38,303 bases of DNA from Cellulomonas endophytica (GTDB taxonomy: Bacteria > Actinomycetota > Actinomycetes > Actinomycetales > Cellulomonadaceae). The first letter of the stretch is position 1; every line of letters starts with the position of its first letter. This document shows positions 15,392-23,598 of this stretch, piece after piece. Both the position numbers and the translations under genes were made by a program. Location of the stretch: assembly GCF_004123805.1 (NCBI RefSeq), contig NZ_RWJX01000035.1, positions 1 through 38,303 of the forward strand, read 5' to 3'. The notes under the pieces are model-generated. The model was not told the origin of the DNA and did not search any database. It was given only the letters and a program-made list of their open reading frames with translations.

Positions 15392-15624
15392 CCCAGGCAG
15401 ACGCACTCCCGTCGACTACGCGACCGCGATGCGGCTGCTGCGGTCGCGACGGCCGACGCATGCACGAGCTCGGCAGCACCCCCGGCGTCTATATCTGTAT
15501 CGGATGCGCCCTTTGGGCGGCTCGCCGAGCAGCCGGACTTCCCTCGGTCTCCAATACGACCTTGTTCTGGAGACTGCAGCAGACTCTGCACCGCGCCCTG
15601 CATGGACGCCGACACAAGCACTGA
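15388..15624 (+). CDS. Small zinc-ribbon protein
   Basis: A 78-residue protein with GTG 15388 overlapping the previous stop by 4 bp (GTGA) and a good ribosome binding site (GAGGAG, 5 nt spacing). CGCCGRDG (18-25) and YICIGCALWAARRAAG form a four-cysteine zinc ribbon resembling the ClpX C4-type zinc finger. The remainder is basic. Small zinc-ribbon proteins of this type can bind protein partners or nucleic acid; no specific role can be assigned. Its coupling to the thioredoxin-fold gene suggests a shared redox or metal-stress function (inference). Confidence 0.65.
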   Translation: MTQADALPSTTRPRCGCCGRDGRRMHELGSTPGVYICIGCALWAARRAAGLPSVSNTTLFWRLQQTLHRALHGRRHKH

Positions 15625-15698
15625 CTGAACCCTGCAGTCCCGATCCCACCGCTGCGAGGCGGAACATGGCCGCCCAAATACCAGCGGCTACCCTGTCT

Positions 15699-15717
15699 GC
15701 GGCTCTCGCGGAGCCGC
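15699..15717. terminator. Weak hairpin between convergent transcription units
   Basis: 7-bp arms (15699-15705, 15711-15717) around a 5-nt loop lie in the 227-bp gap between the zinc-ribbon gene and the end of cydDC. It could terminate either transcript. I see no other gene in the gap. Confidence 0.35.
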
Positions 15718-15851
15718 GTGCGGCGCCGGCCTTGTGGCCGAGATGTGATCCATCCCTCCGCATACGTACCGCCCGAGCTCCTCCGTCGGCGCTTGCAGCA
15801 CTCGCCAGGTGACCGCATCGAGCCGCGCTGCAGAGGCAGTGGACGCTGCCA

Positions 15852-18800
15852 TCAGACCTCGTAACCGTCCCCGCGTCGGTCTAGACGGATGCGTGTGCAG
15901 GCAGCGGAGGGGCTGGTGGGGTCCGGGTGGGCTGCGGGGAGTTGGTACACGCCGTCGACCTTGTCCAGGCCTTCGCTGCGGTGCGTCAGTAGTAGGACAC
16001 CTAGGTTGGAGGCGGCGTCGAGCAGGTCGGCGACGAGGGCTTCGGCGGTGGGTTCGTCGAGACCTTCGGTCGGTTCGTCGAGGACGAGCAGCGCAGGGTT
16101 GACCAGCAGCGCGCGGGCGGCTGCCAGGCGGCGACGTTCGCCGCCGGAGATGGTGCCGTCCCCAAGCCGCGTGGAGAGACCGGCGGGCAGGCTGGCCAGC
16201 CACGGTCCGAGGCGCACCCGTTCGAGGACGGCGACGAGACGGGCGTCGTCGGCGTTCGGGGCCGCCAGGCGCAAGTTCTCCCGGAGGGACGAGTAGAACA
16301 AGTGGTCGCCGTGGTCGCCGACGACGGCCACGCGGCGTCGGACGTCGGCGCCGGCGAGCTCGCGGATGTCGATGCCACCGAGCAGCACATGGCCGCCGGC
16401 GGGGTCGAGCAGGCGCGCGATGACGGCCACGAGGGTCGACTTGCCCGAGCCGGAGGGCCCGAGGAGGGCGACCTTCTCCCCCTCGTTGACCTTCAGGTCT
16501 AGGCCGCGAAGTGCAGGTGGGCGGGTCGGGTCCCATCCAGCGACCAGGCCGCGGACCGTCAGCGCCGAAGAGACCGGCAGGGGGCGTGGCACCGCGGGCT
16601 CGCCGGCGACGACCGGGGCGGTCGCGAGTTCGCGAAGGCGGGTCCGCGCTGCGGCCGCGCGCTGACGGGCGACGGCGGCGTCGACGAGGGTTTGTGCGGG
16701 CTCGGTGAGCGCCAGCGCGACGAGCACGAGGACGGCTGCCGCCTCGGGGCCCAGCGCCCTGGAGGAGGTGGCCGCGGCGGCGGCTCCGAGGACGGAGACG
16801 GCCACGCCGACGTGGCCGAGCGCGGTTGCGGCGCCGGACCACCACGCACTGCGGGTCTCGGCGGCGGCGAGGGCGGCACTGCGGCGGTCGGGCAGGCGCA
16901 GGGCGTCCTCGACGCCGCGGGCGGCGAGCTCCTCGGCGCCCGCGAGTGTCTCGGTGAGGGCATCGATGACCTGGGCGCGGGCGCCGGCGACCGCGGCCTC
17001 GCGGTGGGCGGCTTCGCGCGCGCCGATGAGGGGGGCCAGCACTCCTGCGACGAGCAGCCCCGCGGCGACCGCCGCGCCGGCGAGAGGTAGTGCGGCCGTG
17101 GCTGCGCCCGTCGCCACGAGCAGCGCGAGGAGTGCGGGCAGGGCGGGCAGCTGCCCACGCAGGAGCCCGTCGACGCGGGCGTCGACGTCGTCGACGACCC
17201 GGGTCAGCAGGGTCCCGCGGCGCAACGGGCCGGGTCCGGGCACGCGGGGCACGAGTACGGCGTACACCTGGGAGCGCCAGCGCCCCAGCCTGTCGAAGGC
17301 GACCTCGTGGGAGACCAGCCGCTCGAGGTAACGCAGCAGGGGACGGGCCACGGCGGACCCGCGGACCAGCACTACGGCGGTCGACAGGGTCAGCACCGGT
17401 GGGATCGCCGAGGCGCGCACGAGCAGCCAGGTGGCCGCCGCCGTCAGCAGCAGCCCGGCCAGCCAGGAGGTGGCGCCCAGGGTCACAGCCACCGGCGCCG
17501 ACCGGGAGGCCCGCCGCAGCAGCTGTCGCGACCAGGCTGCCTCAGTCGGTGGGAGGGCTTGGGGTCTGTCCTGATTGGACGCCATGCGCACGCCCTGATC
17601 TGGTGGCCCGGCAGATCCAGTCGCTGCGGCGGGACCGGGGCGGACGGGTGCGGGGACGAGGGGCTGGGGCGGGTGGACCTGGAGGGTGCGGTCGGCCGCG
17701 GCGAGCAGGGCCCGTCGATGGGAGACGACCAGGACAGCGCTGCCGCGTGCGGCGGCCTGGCGCAGGCGGGCGATGACGAGCTGCTCGGCGGCGGCGTCGA
17801 GGTGGGCGGTGGGCTCGTCCAGGAGCAGCAAACGAGGGTGGTGGGCCACCAGTGCCAGGGCGCGGGTCAGCGCCAGACGTTGGCGCTGACCCGCGGAGAG
17901 CCCGGCGCCTCCTTCGCCGAGCGGGGTCGCCAGGGCCAGCGGCAGGCCAGCAATCTCGTCGGCGAGCCCGACGTCGGCCAGGGCGGCCCAGCGCTCGCCG
18001 TCGCCCGCGAGCACGTCCAGGGCGTCGGCGACTGTGCGGGCGTGCGGCAGCGTCGGGCGCTGGGGCACGTAGACGAGGCCGTCACGACCGCCGGTGACTC
18101 CTCCGCCGACTACCTCCACGGCGCCGGAGGCGGCCTCTTGGATGCCGGCGAGCACGCGCAGCGCCGTGGTCTTCCCTGCGCCGGAGGGTCCCCGCAGCGC
18201 GACGAGCTCCCCGGCGGTGACGGACAGGTGCGGCAGATTAAGGGCGTCGACCTCGGTACCAGGATGGCGTACCCGCACATCCACGGCGCTTGCCCTCGCG
18301 GGGCCCGAGGCGGGGGTGCCGAGGTGGGGCCCAGCGGTGTCAGGGACGGCGAGGAGGTCTTCGACCTCCTCGACCACGGCGGTGGCGTCGGCGGCGGCGT
18401 GGAAGCGGGCACCAACCTCGCGCAGGGGCCGGTAGGCCTCGGGGGCGAGCAGGATGAGCAGGAGCGCGGGCAGCAGGTCCAGCGTGCCGGCGGCTACGCG
18501 CAGGCCGGCCTCGACGGCGACGAGCCCGACCGACAGGGTGCCCACCAGGTCCAGCGCGGTCGAGGACAGAAACGCCAGCCGCAGCACGCGAGCAGTCTCG
18601 GTGGCCTGGGCCCGGGTCATCTGCGCGACGACGTCGATCTGGCGGTGGGCCCGCCCGTGCAGGCGCAGCGTCGGCAGGCCTGCGACGACGTCGAGGAAGT
18701 GGGCGGTCAGGCGCCGGGTGGCGACCCAGCGCTGGCGGGCTCGCTCGGCGGTGGCCCAGCCGACGAGCGCGGCGAAGACCGGAACAAGGGGCAGGGTGAG

Positions 18801-19340
18801 CAGGACAATGATGCCCGAGGCGGGATCGACCAGGAGCATCGCGGCCACGACCAGGGGTGGGACTACGCCGGCGATGACGAGGGAGGGTAGGTAACCCTCG
18901 AACCAGGGCCGCAGCGCATCGAGGCCGCTGCTGAGCAGGGCGCCCAGCCGGGCGGGTCCTTGCGCGGCGACCCACGCAGGGCCCCGGCGCAGTGCGGCGG
19001 CCAGGGCGGCCCGGCGCACGTCGTCGACGGCTACAGATCCGGCGCGGGTGGTGAGCACCCGCTCGCCCCAGGCCAGGGCGGCCCGCAGGCCGAAGGCGGC
19101 CGCGAGCAGCCCGAGCCAGGTCCCGACGCCCGCGCCGGGCAGCGGCCTTGCCCCCGCACGGGCGGGGTCCTCGAGGGTGACCAGGGCGGTCACCAAGGCG
19201 GCCAGGACGCCGGCGACCAGGACGGTGACCAACGCCTGGGCGCCGGAGACCAGCACGACGACGGCCACCCAGGGCCGGGCGGAGGGCGCGCGGCGCAGCA
19301 GCCGGGGGTCCAGGGGGCCACGGCGAGGGTCGGCGCTCAC
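15852..19340 (-). CDS. cydDC: Fused CydDC: thiol reductant ABC exporter required for cytochrome bd assembly
   Basis: A 1162-residue fusion of both CydDC half-transporters, which exports glutathione or cysteine-type thiols and is needed for heme insertion in cytochrome bd. The CydD half (about 1-560) has six membrane segments, then Walker A GPSGAGKTT (K390), signature LSAGQRQRL and Walker B LLLLDEPTAHLD. The CydC half has a second membrane domain, Walker A GPSGSGKST (K967), signature ISGGERRRL and Walker B LLVLDEPTEGLD. Fusion is known in actinobacteria. GTG 19340 overlaps the cydB stop (GTGA). An internal ATG at 17585 could restart CydC alone. The last gene of the cydABDC operon. Confidence 0.95.
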   Translation of the reverse strand: MSADPRRGPLDPRLLRRAPSARPWVAVVVLVSGAQALVTVLVAGVLAALVTALVTLEDPARAGARPLPGAGVGTWLGLLAAAFGLRAALAWGERVLTTRAGSVAVDDVRRAALAAALRRGPAWVAAQGPARLGALLSSGLDALRPWFEGYLPSLVIAGVVPPLVVAAMLLVDPASGIIVLLTLPLVPVFAALVGWATAERARQRWVATRRLTAHFLDVVAGLPTLRLHGRAHRQIDVVAQMTRAQATETARVLRLAFLSSTALDLVGTLSVGLVAVEAGLRVAAGTLDLLPALLLILLAPEAYRPLREVGARFHAAADATAVVEEVEDLLAVPDTAGPHLGTPASGPARASAVDVRVRHPGTEVDALNLPHLSVTAGELVALRGPSGAGKTTALRVLAGIQEAASGAVEVVGGGVTGGRDGLVYVPQRPTLPHARTVADALDVLAGDGERWAALADVGLADEIAGLPLALATPLGEGGAGLSAGQRQRLALTRALALVAHHPRLLLLDEPTAHLDAAAEQLVIARLRQAAARGSAVLVVSHRRALLAAADRTLQVHPPQPLVPAPVRPGPAAATGSAGPPDQGVRMASNQDRPQALPPTEAAWSRQLLRRASRSAPVAVTLGATSWLAGLLLTAAATWLLVRASAIPPVLTLSTAVVLVRGSAVARPLLRYLERLVSHEVAFDRLGRWRSQVYAVLVPRVPGPGPLRRGTLLTRVVDDVDARVDGLLRGQLPALPALLALLVATGAATAALPLAGAAVAAGLLVAGVLAPLIGAREAAHREAAVAGARAQVIDALTETLAGAEELAARGVEDALRLPDRRSAALAAAETRSAWWSGAATALGHVGVAVSVLGAAAAATSSRALGPEAAAVLVLVALALTEPAQTLVDAAVARQRAAAARTRLRELATAPVVAGEPAVPRPLPVSSALTVRGLVAGWDPTRPPALRGLDLKVNEGEKVALLGPSGSGKSTLVAVIARLLDPAGGHVLLGGIDIRELAGADVRRRVAVVGDHGDHLFYSSLRENLRLAAPNADDARLVAVLERVRLGPWLASLPAGLSTRLGDGTISGGERRRLAAARALLVNPALLVLDEPTEGLDEPTAEALVADLLDAASNLGVLLLTHRSEGLDKVDGVYQLPAAHPDPTSPSAACTRIRLDRRGDGYEV

Positions 19341-20356
19341 GTGGGTACCCGTTCGCTGGTCACCCGCTGGCGCAGCACCCAGTACGAGAAGGCCTGGTAG
19401 GCCACGACGCCGGGCAGGACCACGACGCCGGCCCAGCTGATGACCGCCAGCGCCGTGCTTGAGGCGGCGGCGGACCCACGGGTCAGCGACCAGGCCGGGT
19501 CCAGCGTGCTGGCCAGCACCACCTCGCCACCGGCGGTCAGGGCGGCCACCACCGCTGCGGCGACCACCGCCGCCCCGGCGACGAAGGCCAGCGCCTCGCG
19601 GTGGGCCGCGGCCGCCGCGACGACGACGAGGAGAACCAGGGCCCCGCCGACCCACAGCGGGGCGGGGCCGTGCCCGGTGAGGGCGCTGATGCCGGCGGCG
19701 CCTGCGAGGGCAGCGGCGCCCGTGGAGGCCGTGGCGACAGCCACGCGCCGGGCCCGACGTCGCAGCGGTCCGGTGGTGCGCAGGCCCAGAAAGGTCGAGC
19801 CCAGCAGCACCGCCAGGGTCACCGCGGCCACGGCACCGGCCAGTGCCTGCCAGGTCGCCAGCGGCTCCAGGGTGCGCAGGAGCCCGGCGCCTACGCCTGG
19901 ACTGGAGTGCACCTCGCCGCCGGGGCCCAAGGCGAGCCCGCGGACGAAGACGGTCAGCAGCGCCCCGAGCAGGGCAACCACGCCGAGCGAGGTCGCTGCC
20001 AGCCACGCGTCACACCGGCGCCGCCAGGCCGCTGCGGAGTGCTTTCCGCGGAACTCCAGCGCGACCCCGCGGCCAGCGAGCAGCACCAGCACGGCCACGA
20101 AGGGCAGGAACAGGCCCGACAGCAGGGCCGCGTACCAGTCGGGGAAGGCGGCGAAGGTGACCCCGATGGCCGCGACGAACCAGACCTCGTTGCCGTCCCA
20201 GAAGGGCCCGATGGTGCGCAGCGCGGCGGAGCGCTCGTGGTCGTCGCGTCCCAGCAGCGGTGACAGCGCGCCAACGCCGAAGTCGAAGCCCTCCAGGACG
20301 AAGAACAGCACCCAGCACAGCACGACGAGGGCGAACCAGACGGTGACGAGGTCCAT
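19337..20356 (-). CDS. cydB: Cytochrome bd ubiquinol/menaquinol oxidase subunit II
   Basis: A 339-residue polytopic membrane protein of the CydB family, which pairs with CydA to form the high-affinity terminal oxidase that reduces oxygen to water. The N-terminus VWFALVVLCWVLFFVLEGFD then GVGAL is the hallmark of CydB; GPFWDGNEVWFVAA and the C-terminal segment ending VAYQAFSYWVLRQRV are also conserved. About eight or nine hydrophobic helices are visible. ATG 20356 follows GGGGAG at good spacing. It lies 54 bp after the frame-corrected end of cydA and overlaps cydDC by 4 bp. Confidence 0.96.
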   Translation of the reverse strand: MDLVTVWFALVVLCWVLFFVLEGFDFGVGALSPLLGRDDHERSAALRTIGPFWDGNEVWFVAAIGVTFAAFPDWYAALLSGLFLPFVAVLVLLAGRGVALEFRGKHSAAAWRRRCDAWLAATSLGVVALLGALLTVFVRGLALGPGGEVHSSPGVGAGLLRTLEPLATWQALAGAVAAVTLAVLLGSTFLGLRTTGPLRRRARRVAVATASTGAAALAGAAGISALTGHGPAPLWVGGALVLLVVVAAAAAHREALAFVAGAAVVAAAVVAALTAGGEVVLASTLDPAWSLTRGSAAASSTALAVISWAGVVVLPGVVAYQAFSYWVLRQRVTSERVPT

Positions 20357-20410
20357 GGCGGACTCCCCGGAGATGGTTCAGGGGCGGCGACCCCTGAGGA
20401 GCGGTGCAGG

Positions 20411-21935
20411 TCAGTAGGTGGTAGCCAGGTCGGAGTCCTGCGGGGTGCTGCCGCCGGTGCGCTCGTCGGGCTGGTCGGTGCGGGTTTTCCTCGCCCCGTT
20501 CGCCGGCGGCCAAGGCCTCGGCGTCCAGGTCCTGGCGGATGATGTGCAGGACCAGGCGGGTCCACACGACCGCGATGACGCCGTAGGCGAGTGCGAAGGC
20601 CCCCAGGGCCGCCAGCGCCTCCCCGACGGTCAAGCCCGAGGACAGGCCGTCCTCTGTGCGGGTCAGGCCGAACGCCAGCCAGGGCTGACGCGCGGTCTCG
20701 GTGAAGACCCAGCCGAAGGTGCCGGCCGCGGCGGGCAGGGCAGGTAGCAGCGGCAGCAGCCGGAGCGCCCGCCGTACACCGGGACGCCCGACCGGCAGCT
20801 CACGACCACGGCGGGTGGCCCACAGGTAGGCCGCGGCCACGGCGGTCGCGAGCATTCCGATGCCGATCATGGCCCGGAAGGACCAGTACGCCATCCACAC
20901 CACGGGCACGTAACTGCCGGCACCGAATTGTTCGGCGTACTGCGCCTGCAGGTCGTCGATACCGGCCACCGTGGCGGTCGGATCGCCTACCGCCAGAACC
21001 GAGAGCAGGTAGGGCACGTCCAGGCTGAAGAAGGGCTCCCCTCCCCCGGGACGCCCGACGGCGAAGATCGAGAACGGCGCCCCGGCCGTGGTCGTGTACA
21101 GCGCCTCCGCGGCCGCCATCTTCATCGGCTGGACCTGGGTCATGACCTTGCCCAGCACGTCCCCGGTCAGAGCCACGAAGATCCCGCCCGCGAGCGTCGA
21201 CCAGGCCCCGACCCGCGCCAGCGTCCCGAAGGCGAGCCGCTGCTCGTGGTCGTCGCGGCTCTCGGGCTCTCCTGGCTCGCCCAGCCCCGAGGCCGTCGGC
21301 ACGTGCACCCAGCGGCGCCAGGCACCCAGGGCCATCACCAGCGCACCGCCGAGCATCACCGCTCCGGCGATCGTGTGCGGGAAGGCGGCCAGGTTGACCG
21401 GGTTGAGCATCAGCTCGGTGAAGCTCGTCAGACGCGCTCGGCCCACCTGCTCGTCCCAGCGGTAGGCAACCGGGTTCTGCATGAACGCGTTCGCCGCGAG
21501 GATGACGAAGGCCGAGATCAGCGTCCCGATGGCGACCACCCAGATCGTCGCCAGGTGCAGCCATCGCGGCAGCCTGCCCCAGCCGAAGTACCACAGGCCC
21601 AGGAAGGTCGCCTCGAGGAAGAACGCGAGCATGCCCTCGACGGCCAGCACGGGCCCGAAGACGTCACCGTAGGCGCGGGCGAAGGAACTCCACCCCAGAC
21701 CGAACTGCAGCTCTTGCACCAGACCGGTGACCACACCGACGGCGAAGGTCACCAGCAGCAGCTTGCCGACCAGCAGCGTCAGCCGGCGGTAGCGGTCGCG
21801 GCCCGTGCAGTGCCACGCGGTGTGCAGACCGGCCGTGGCTACCGCCAGCGCGATCGACAGCGGCACGAACAGGTAGTGGTAGATCGTCACGACCGCGAAC
21901 TGCAGCCGCGTGATGTCCAGGACATCGAGGTCCAC
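20411..21935 (-). CDS. cydA: Cytochrome bd oxidase subunit I, with apparent 1-bp insertion near the 3' end
   Basis: The heme-bearing subunit of cytochrome bd. GTG 21935 follows AAGGTG and starts VDLDVLDITRLQFAVV. Key residues are visible: H20 in TIYHYLFVP (heme b595/d side), FFLEATFLGLWYFGW, NLAAFPHTIAGA, the quinol (Q) loop, MAYWSFRAMIGIG, and the C-terminal GWVFTETARQPW. At a run of four T (20485-20488, plus strand) the frame shifts. Removing one base restores a tail ending SDLATTY and a stop at 20411-20413, for about 507 residues, with normal spacing to cydB. Without correction the frame runs on to 20010 and overlaps cydB by 347 bp. Sequencing error and true mutation cannot be separated here. 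Confidence 0.88.
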
Positions 21936-21979
21936 GCCCACCCACCTTCTGCTGTGCACGTCAGGCGCCGGTGCGATGC

Positions 21980-22047
21980 CTACAGACATACTACAGTACG
22001 TCGTACTGCCTCTGTCGTACGACAAGGAGCGTACGTACCCTGTCGTA
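21980..22047. promoter_or_regulatory. Operator array and divergent promoters between cydA and the BlaI-type repressor
   Basis: Three palindromic elements are packed here: CAGTACG-T-CGTACTG (21994-22008), TGTCGTACGACA (22013-22024) and GTACGTAC (22031-22038). A lone TGTCGTA half-site (22041-22047) and two CTACAG repeats 11 bp apart (21980, 21991) are also present. A minus-strand -10 (TAGTAT, 21993-21988) for cydA lies beside the first palindrome, and the lone half-site covers the -35 position for the repressor gene. The half-sites resemble the TACA/TGTA-based operators of BlaI/MecI/CopY repressors. Binding by the adjacent repressor is inferred. Confidence 0.7.
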
Positions 22048-22064
22048 GGAAGGTGCCGACCGGC

Positions 22065-22070
22065 TATGCT
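22065..22070 (+). promoter_or_regulatory. -10 hexamer of the BlaI-type repressor gene, leaderless
   Basis: TATGCT fits TANNNT and ends 7 nt before GTG 22078. The half-site TGTCGTA at 22041-22047 lies about 17 bp upstream, at the -35 position, which predicts autorepression. Confidence 0.5.
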
Positions 22071-22077
22071 GGGCGCT

Positions 22078-22455
22078 GTGGCGAGCAGCGGATTCGGCGA
22101 CCTCGAGCGGGAGGTCATGGCGCACCTGTGGGACGCCGGCGGTCCGCTAACCGTCCGGCAGGTGCATGAGCACCTGTCCGGCGCGCGGTCCTTGGCTTAT
22201 ACGACCGTGATGACGGTGCTGGACCGACTGGCCAAGAAGGGCGTCGTGCGTCAGGAGCGCGCCGACCGCGCCTACCGCTACGCGCCAGTGCAGACCCGCG
22301 AGGAGATGACGGCCGCGCTCATGCTGGATGCCCTGGGCGCCACCCCCAACGGGCCCGCGCGCGATGCGGCCCTCGTGCACTTCGTCGGCAGGGTCGGACC
22401 CGAGGGTGCCGCCGCCCTGCGCACGGCGCTGGAACGCGCGGGCTCCGGGTCCTGA
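22078..22455 (+). CDS. BlaI/MecI/CopY-family transcriptional repressor
   Basis: A 125-residue winged-helix repressor. LEREVMAHLWDAGGPLTVRQ, then the recognition helix SLAYTTVMTVLDRLAKKGVV and RQERADRAYRYAP, are the conserved PF03965 DNA-binding region. The C-terminal helices (about 85-120) dimerise in this family. GTG 22078 fits a leaderless promoter; ATG 22066 is an in-frame alternative that would overlap the -10. No CopY-type CxC metal motif is present at the C-terminus, so induction is more likely by proteolysis through the M56 protein encoded 41 bp downstream than by direct copper binding. Divergent from cydABDC with a shared operator region. Confidence 0.92.
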   Translation: MASSGFGDLEREVMAHLWDAGGPLTVRQVHEHLSGARSLAYTTVMTVLDRLAKKGVVRQERADRAYRYAPVQTREEMTAALMLDALGATPNGPARDAALVHFVGRVGPEGAAALRTALERAGSGS

Positions 22456-22496
22456 GCCGGCCGCCCGCGGCCCCTGCCTGACCTCTCCTCCGCCCC

Positions 22497-23453
22497 ATGA
22501 CGACGCTGCTGCTCGGTGGCCTCGGGCTGGCGCTGTCCCTGCTCGTGCCCGAGATGCTCGCCCGGGCCCGGTGGACCGATCGGGCGCCCGGGCCGGCCGT
22601 TGTGCTGTGGCAGGCCGTGACCCTGGCGTCTGTGCTCTCGGCGGTCGGGGTCGTGCTCGTAGCCCCCGAGGAGCTCGTGCGGGCACTGGACACCGGGCCC
22701 GACGTCGAGGCGTGGGTGCTCGTGGGCGCCCTGGCCGTCGCCGGCCTCATCGTCACCCGGCTCATGTGGTCCACCGCCGGGGTGCTGCTGCGCTCACGGC
22801 GGCGGCGGGCGCGGCACGCGGACCTGGTGGACTTGCTGAGCCGCGCCGAGACGGGCGGCCTACAGCATCCGGGCGGCGCACCGCTGCGGGTGCTGGACGG
22901 TCCCCTGCCGCTGGCCTACTGCCTGCCCGGGCGGGCACCGCGCGTCGTCCTTAGTGGCGCAGCGCTGCAGGCGCTGTCGGCCGATCAGGTCCAAGCGATC
23001 CTGGCTCACGAGCAGGCGCACCTGCGGGCGCGCCACGACCTCGTGCTCGAGTCCTTCACGGCTGTGTACCAGGCCGTCCCGAGGTCGCTGCGCAGCCGTG
23101 TCCCCCTGGAGTCGGTGGCCTTGCTGCTGGAGATGGTGGCCGACGACGCAGCCCGGGCCCGCTGCAGCCCGGTGCCGCTGGCCTCGGCACTGGCCGCGAT
23201 GAGCACTGACGGTGACCTGGGTGCGCAGGACCTGGGCCCTGCCGGGCGGGTAGCCCGCCGCCAGGTCCGCACCCCCCAGGGCGACCGCCGCCGCCGGGTC
23301 GGACGGCTGCAGCGACCGGCCACGGCCGAGCGCGCTCTGCGCGCGGCCGTCCTGGGCCTGGCGGTGGCCGTCCTCGTGCTGCCCACCGCGTTCGTCGTCG
23401 CACCTTGGCTGGCACAGGCGCTGCCGTCGCTGCCGCCGCTTCCCGGCTGGTGA
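22497..23453 (+). CDS. M56 (BlaR1/MecR1-type) membrane metallopeptidase without a sensor domain
   Basis: A 318-residue protein with N-terminal hydrophobic helices (about 2-22, 35-55, 70-90), a cytosolic peptidase domain with the zinc motif HEQAH (H171, E172, H175) followed by LLEMVADDAARA, and a final helix (about 278-305). This is the BlaR1/MecR1 protease core that cleaves or triggers cleavage of BlaI-type repressors. It lacks the extracellular penicillin-binding domain of true BlaR1, so it does not sense beta-lactams that way; the signal is unknown. The partner repressor is the gene just upstream. No clear ribosome binding site precedes ATG 22497. Confidence 0.9.
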   Translation: MTTLLLGGLGLALSLLVPEMLARARWTDRAPGPAVVLWQAVTLASVLSAVGVVLVAPEELVRALDTGPDVEAWVLVGALAVAGLIVTRLMWSTAGVLLRSRRRRARHADLVDLLSRAETGGLQHPGGAPLRVLDGPLPLAYCLPGRAPRVVLSGAALQALSADQVQAILAHEQAHLRARHDLVLESFTAVYQAVPRSLRSRVPLESVALLLEMVADDAARARCSPVPLASALAAMSTDGDLGAQDLGPAGRVARRQVRTPQGDRRRRVGRLQRPATAERALRAAVLGLAVAVLVLPTAFVVAPWLAQALPSLPPLPGW

Positions 23454-23598
23454 GCCGGGCCGCCGGCGCGGCGACGGAGCGGGGGCATGCCACGGCCGGG
23501 GACGACCTTCCGGCACGGCCCTCGCGGTCGATGCTCGTCACCAAGACCCACATGGCCGTGCCAGTCATGCCCCATGTGAGCCGATGAACAAGCTGATC

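Noticed and set aside
22078..22455. Direct copper-sensing CopY repressor
   Set aside because: The family includes CopY, but the CxC-type metal motif is missing at the C-terminus, so proteolytic control by the M56 protein is more likely.
23549..23578. Terminator hairpin between the M56 and CopD-CtaG genes
   Set aside because: The 7-bp arms have a 16-nt loop and no supporting context; too weak to annotate.
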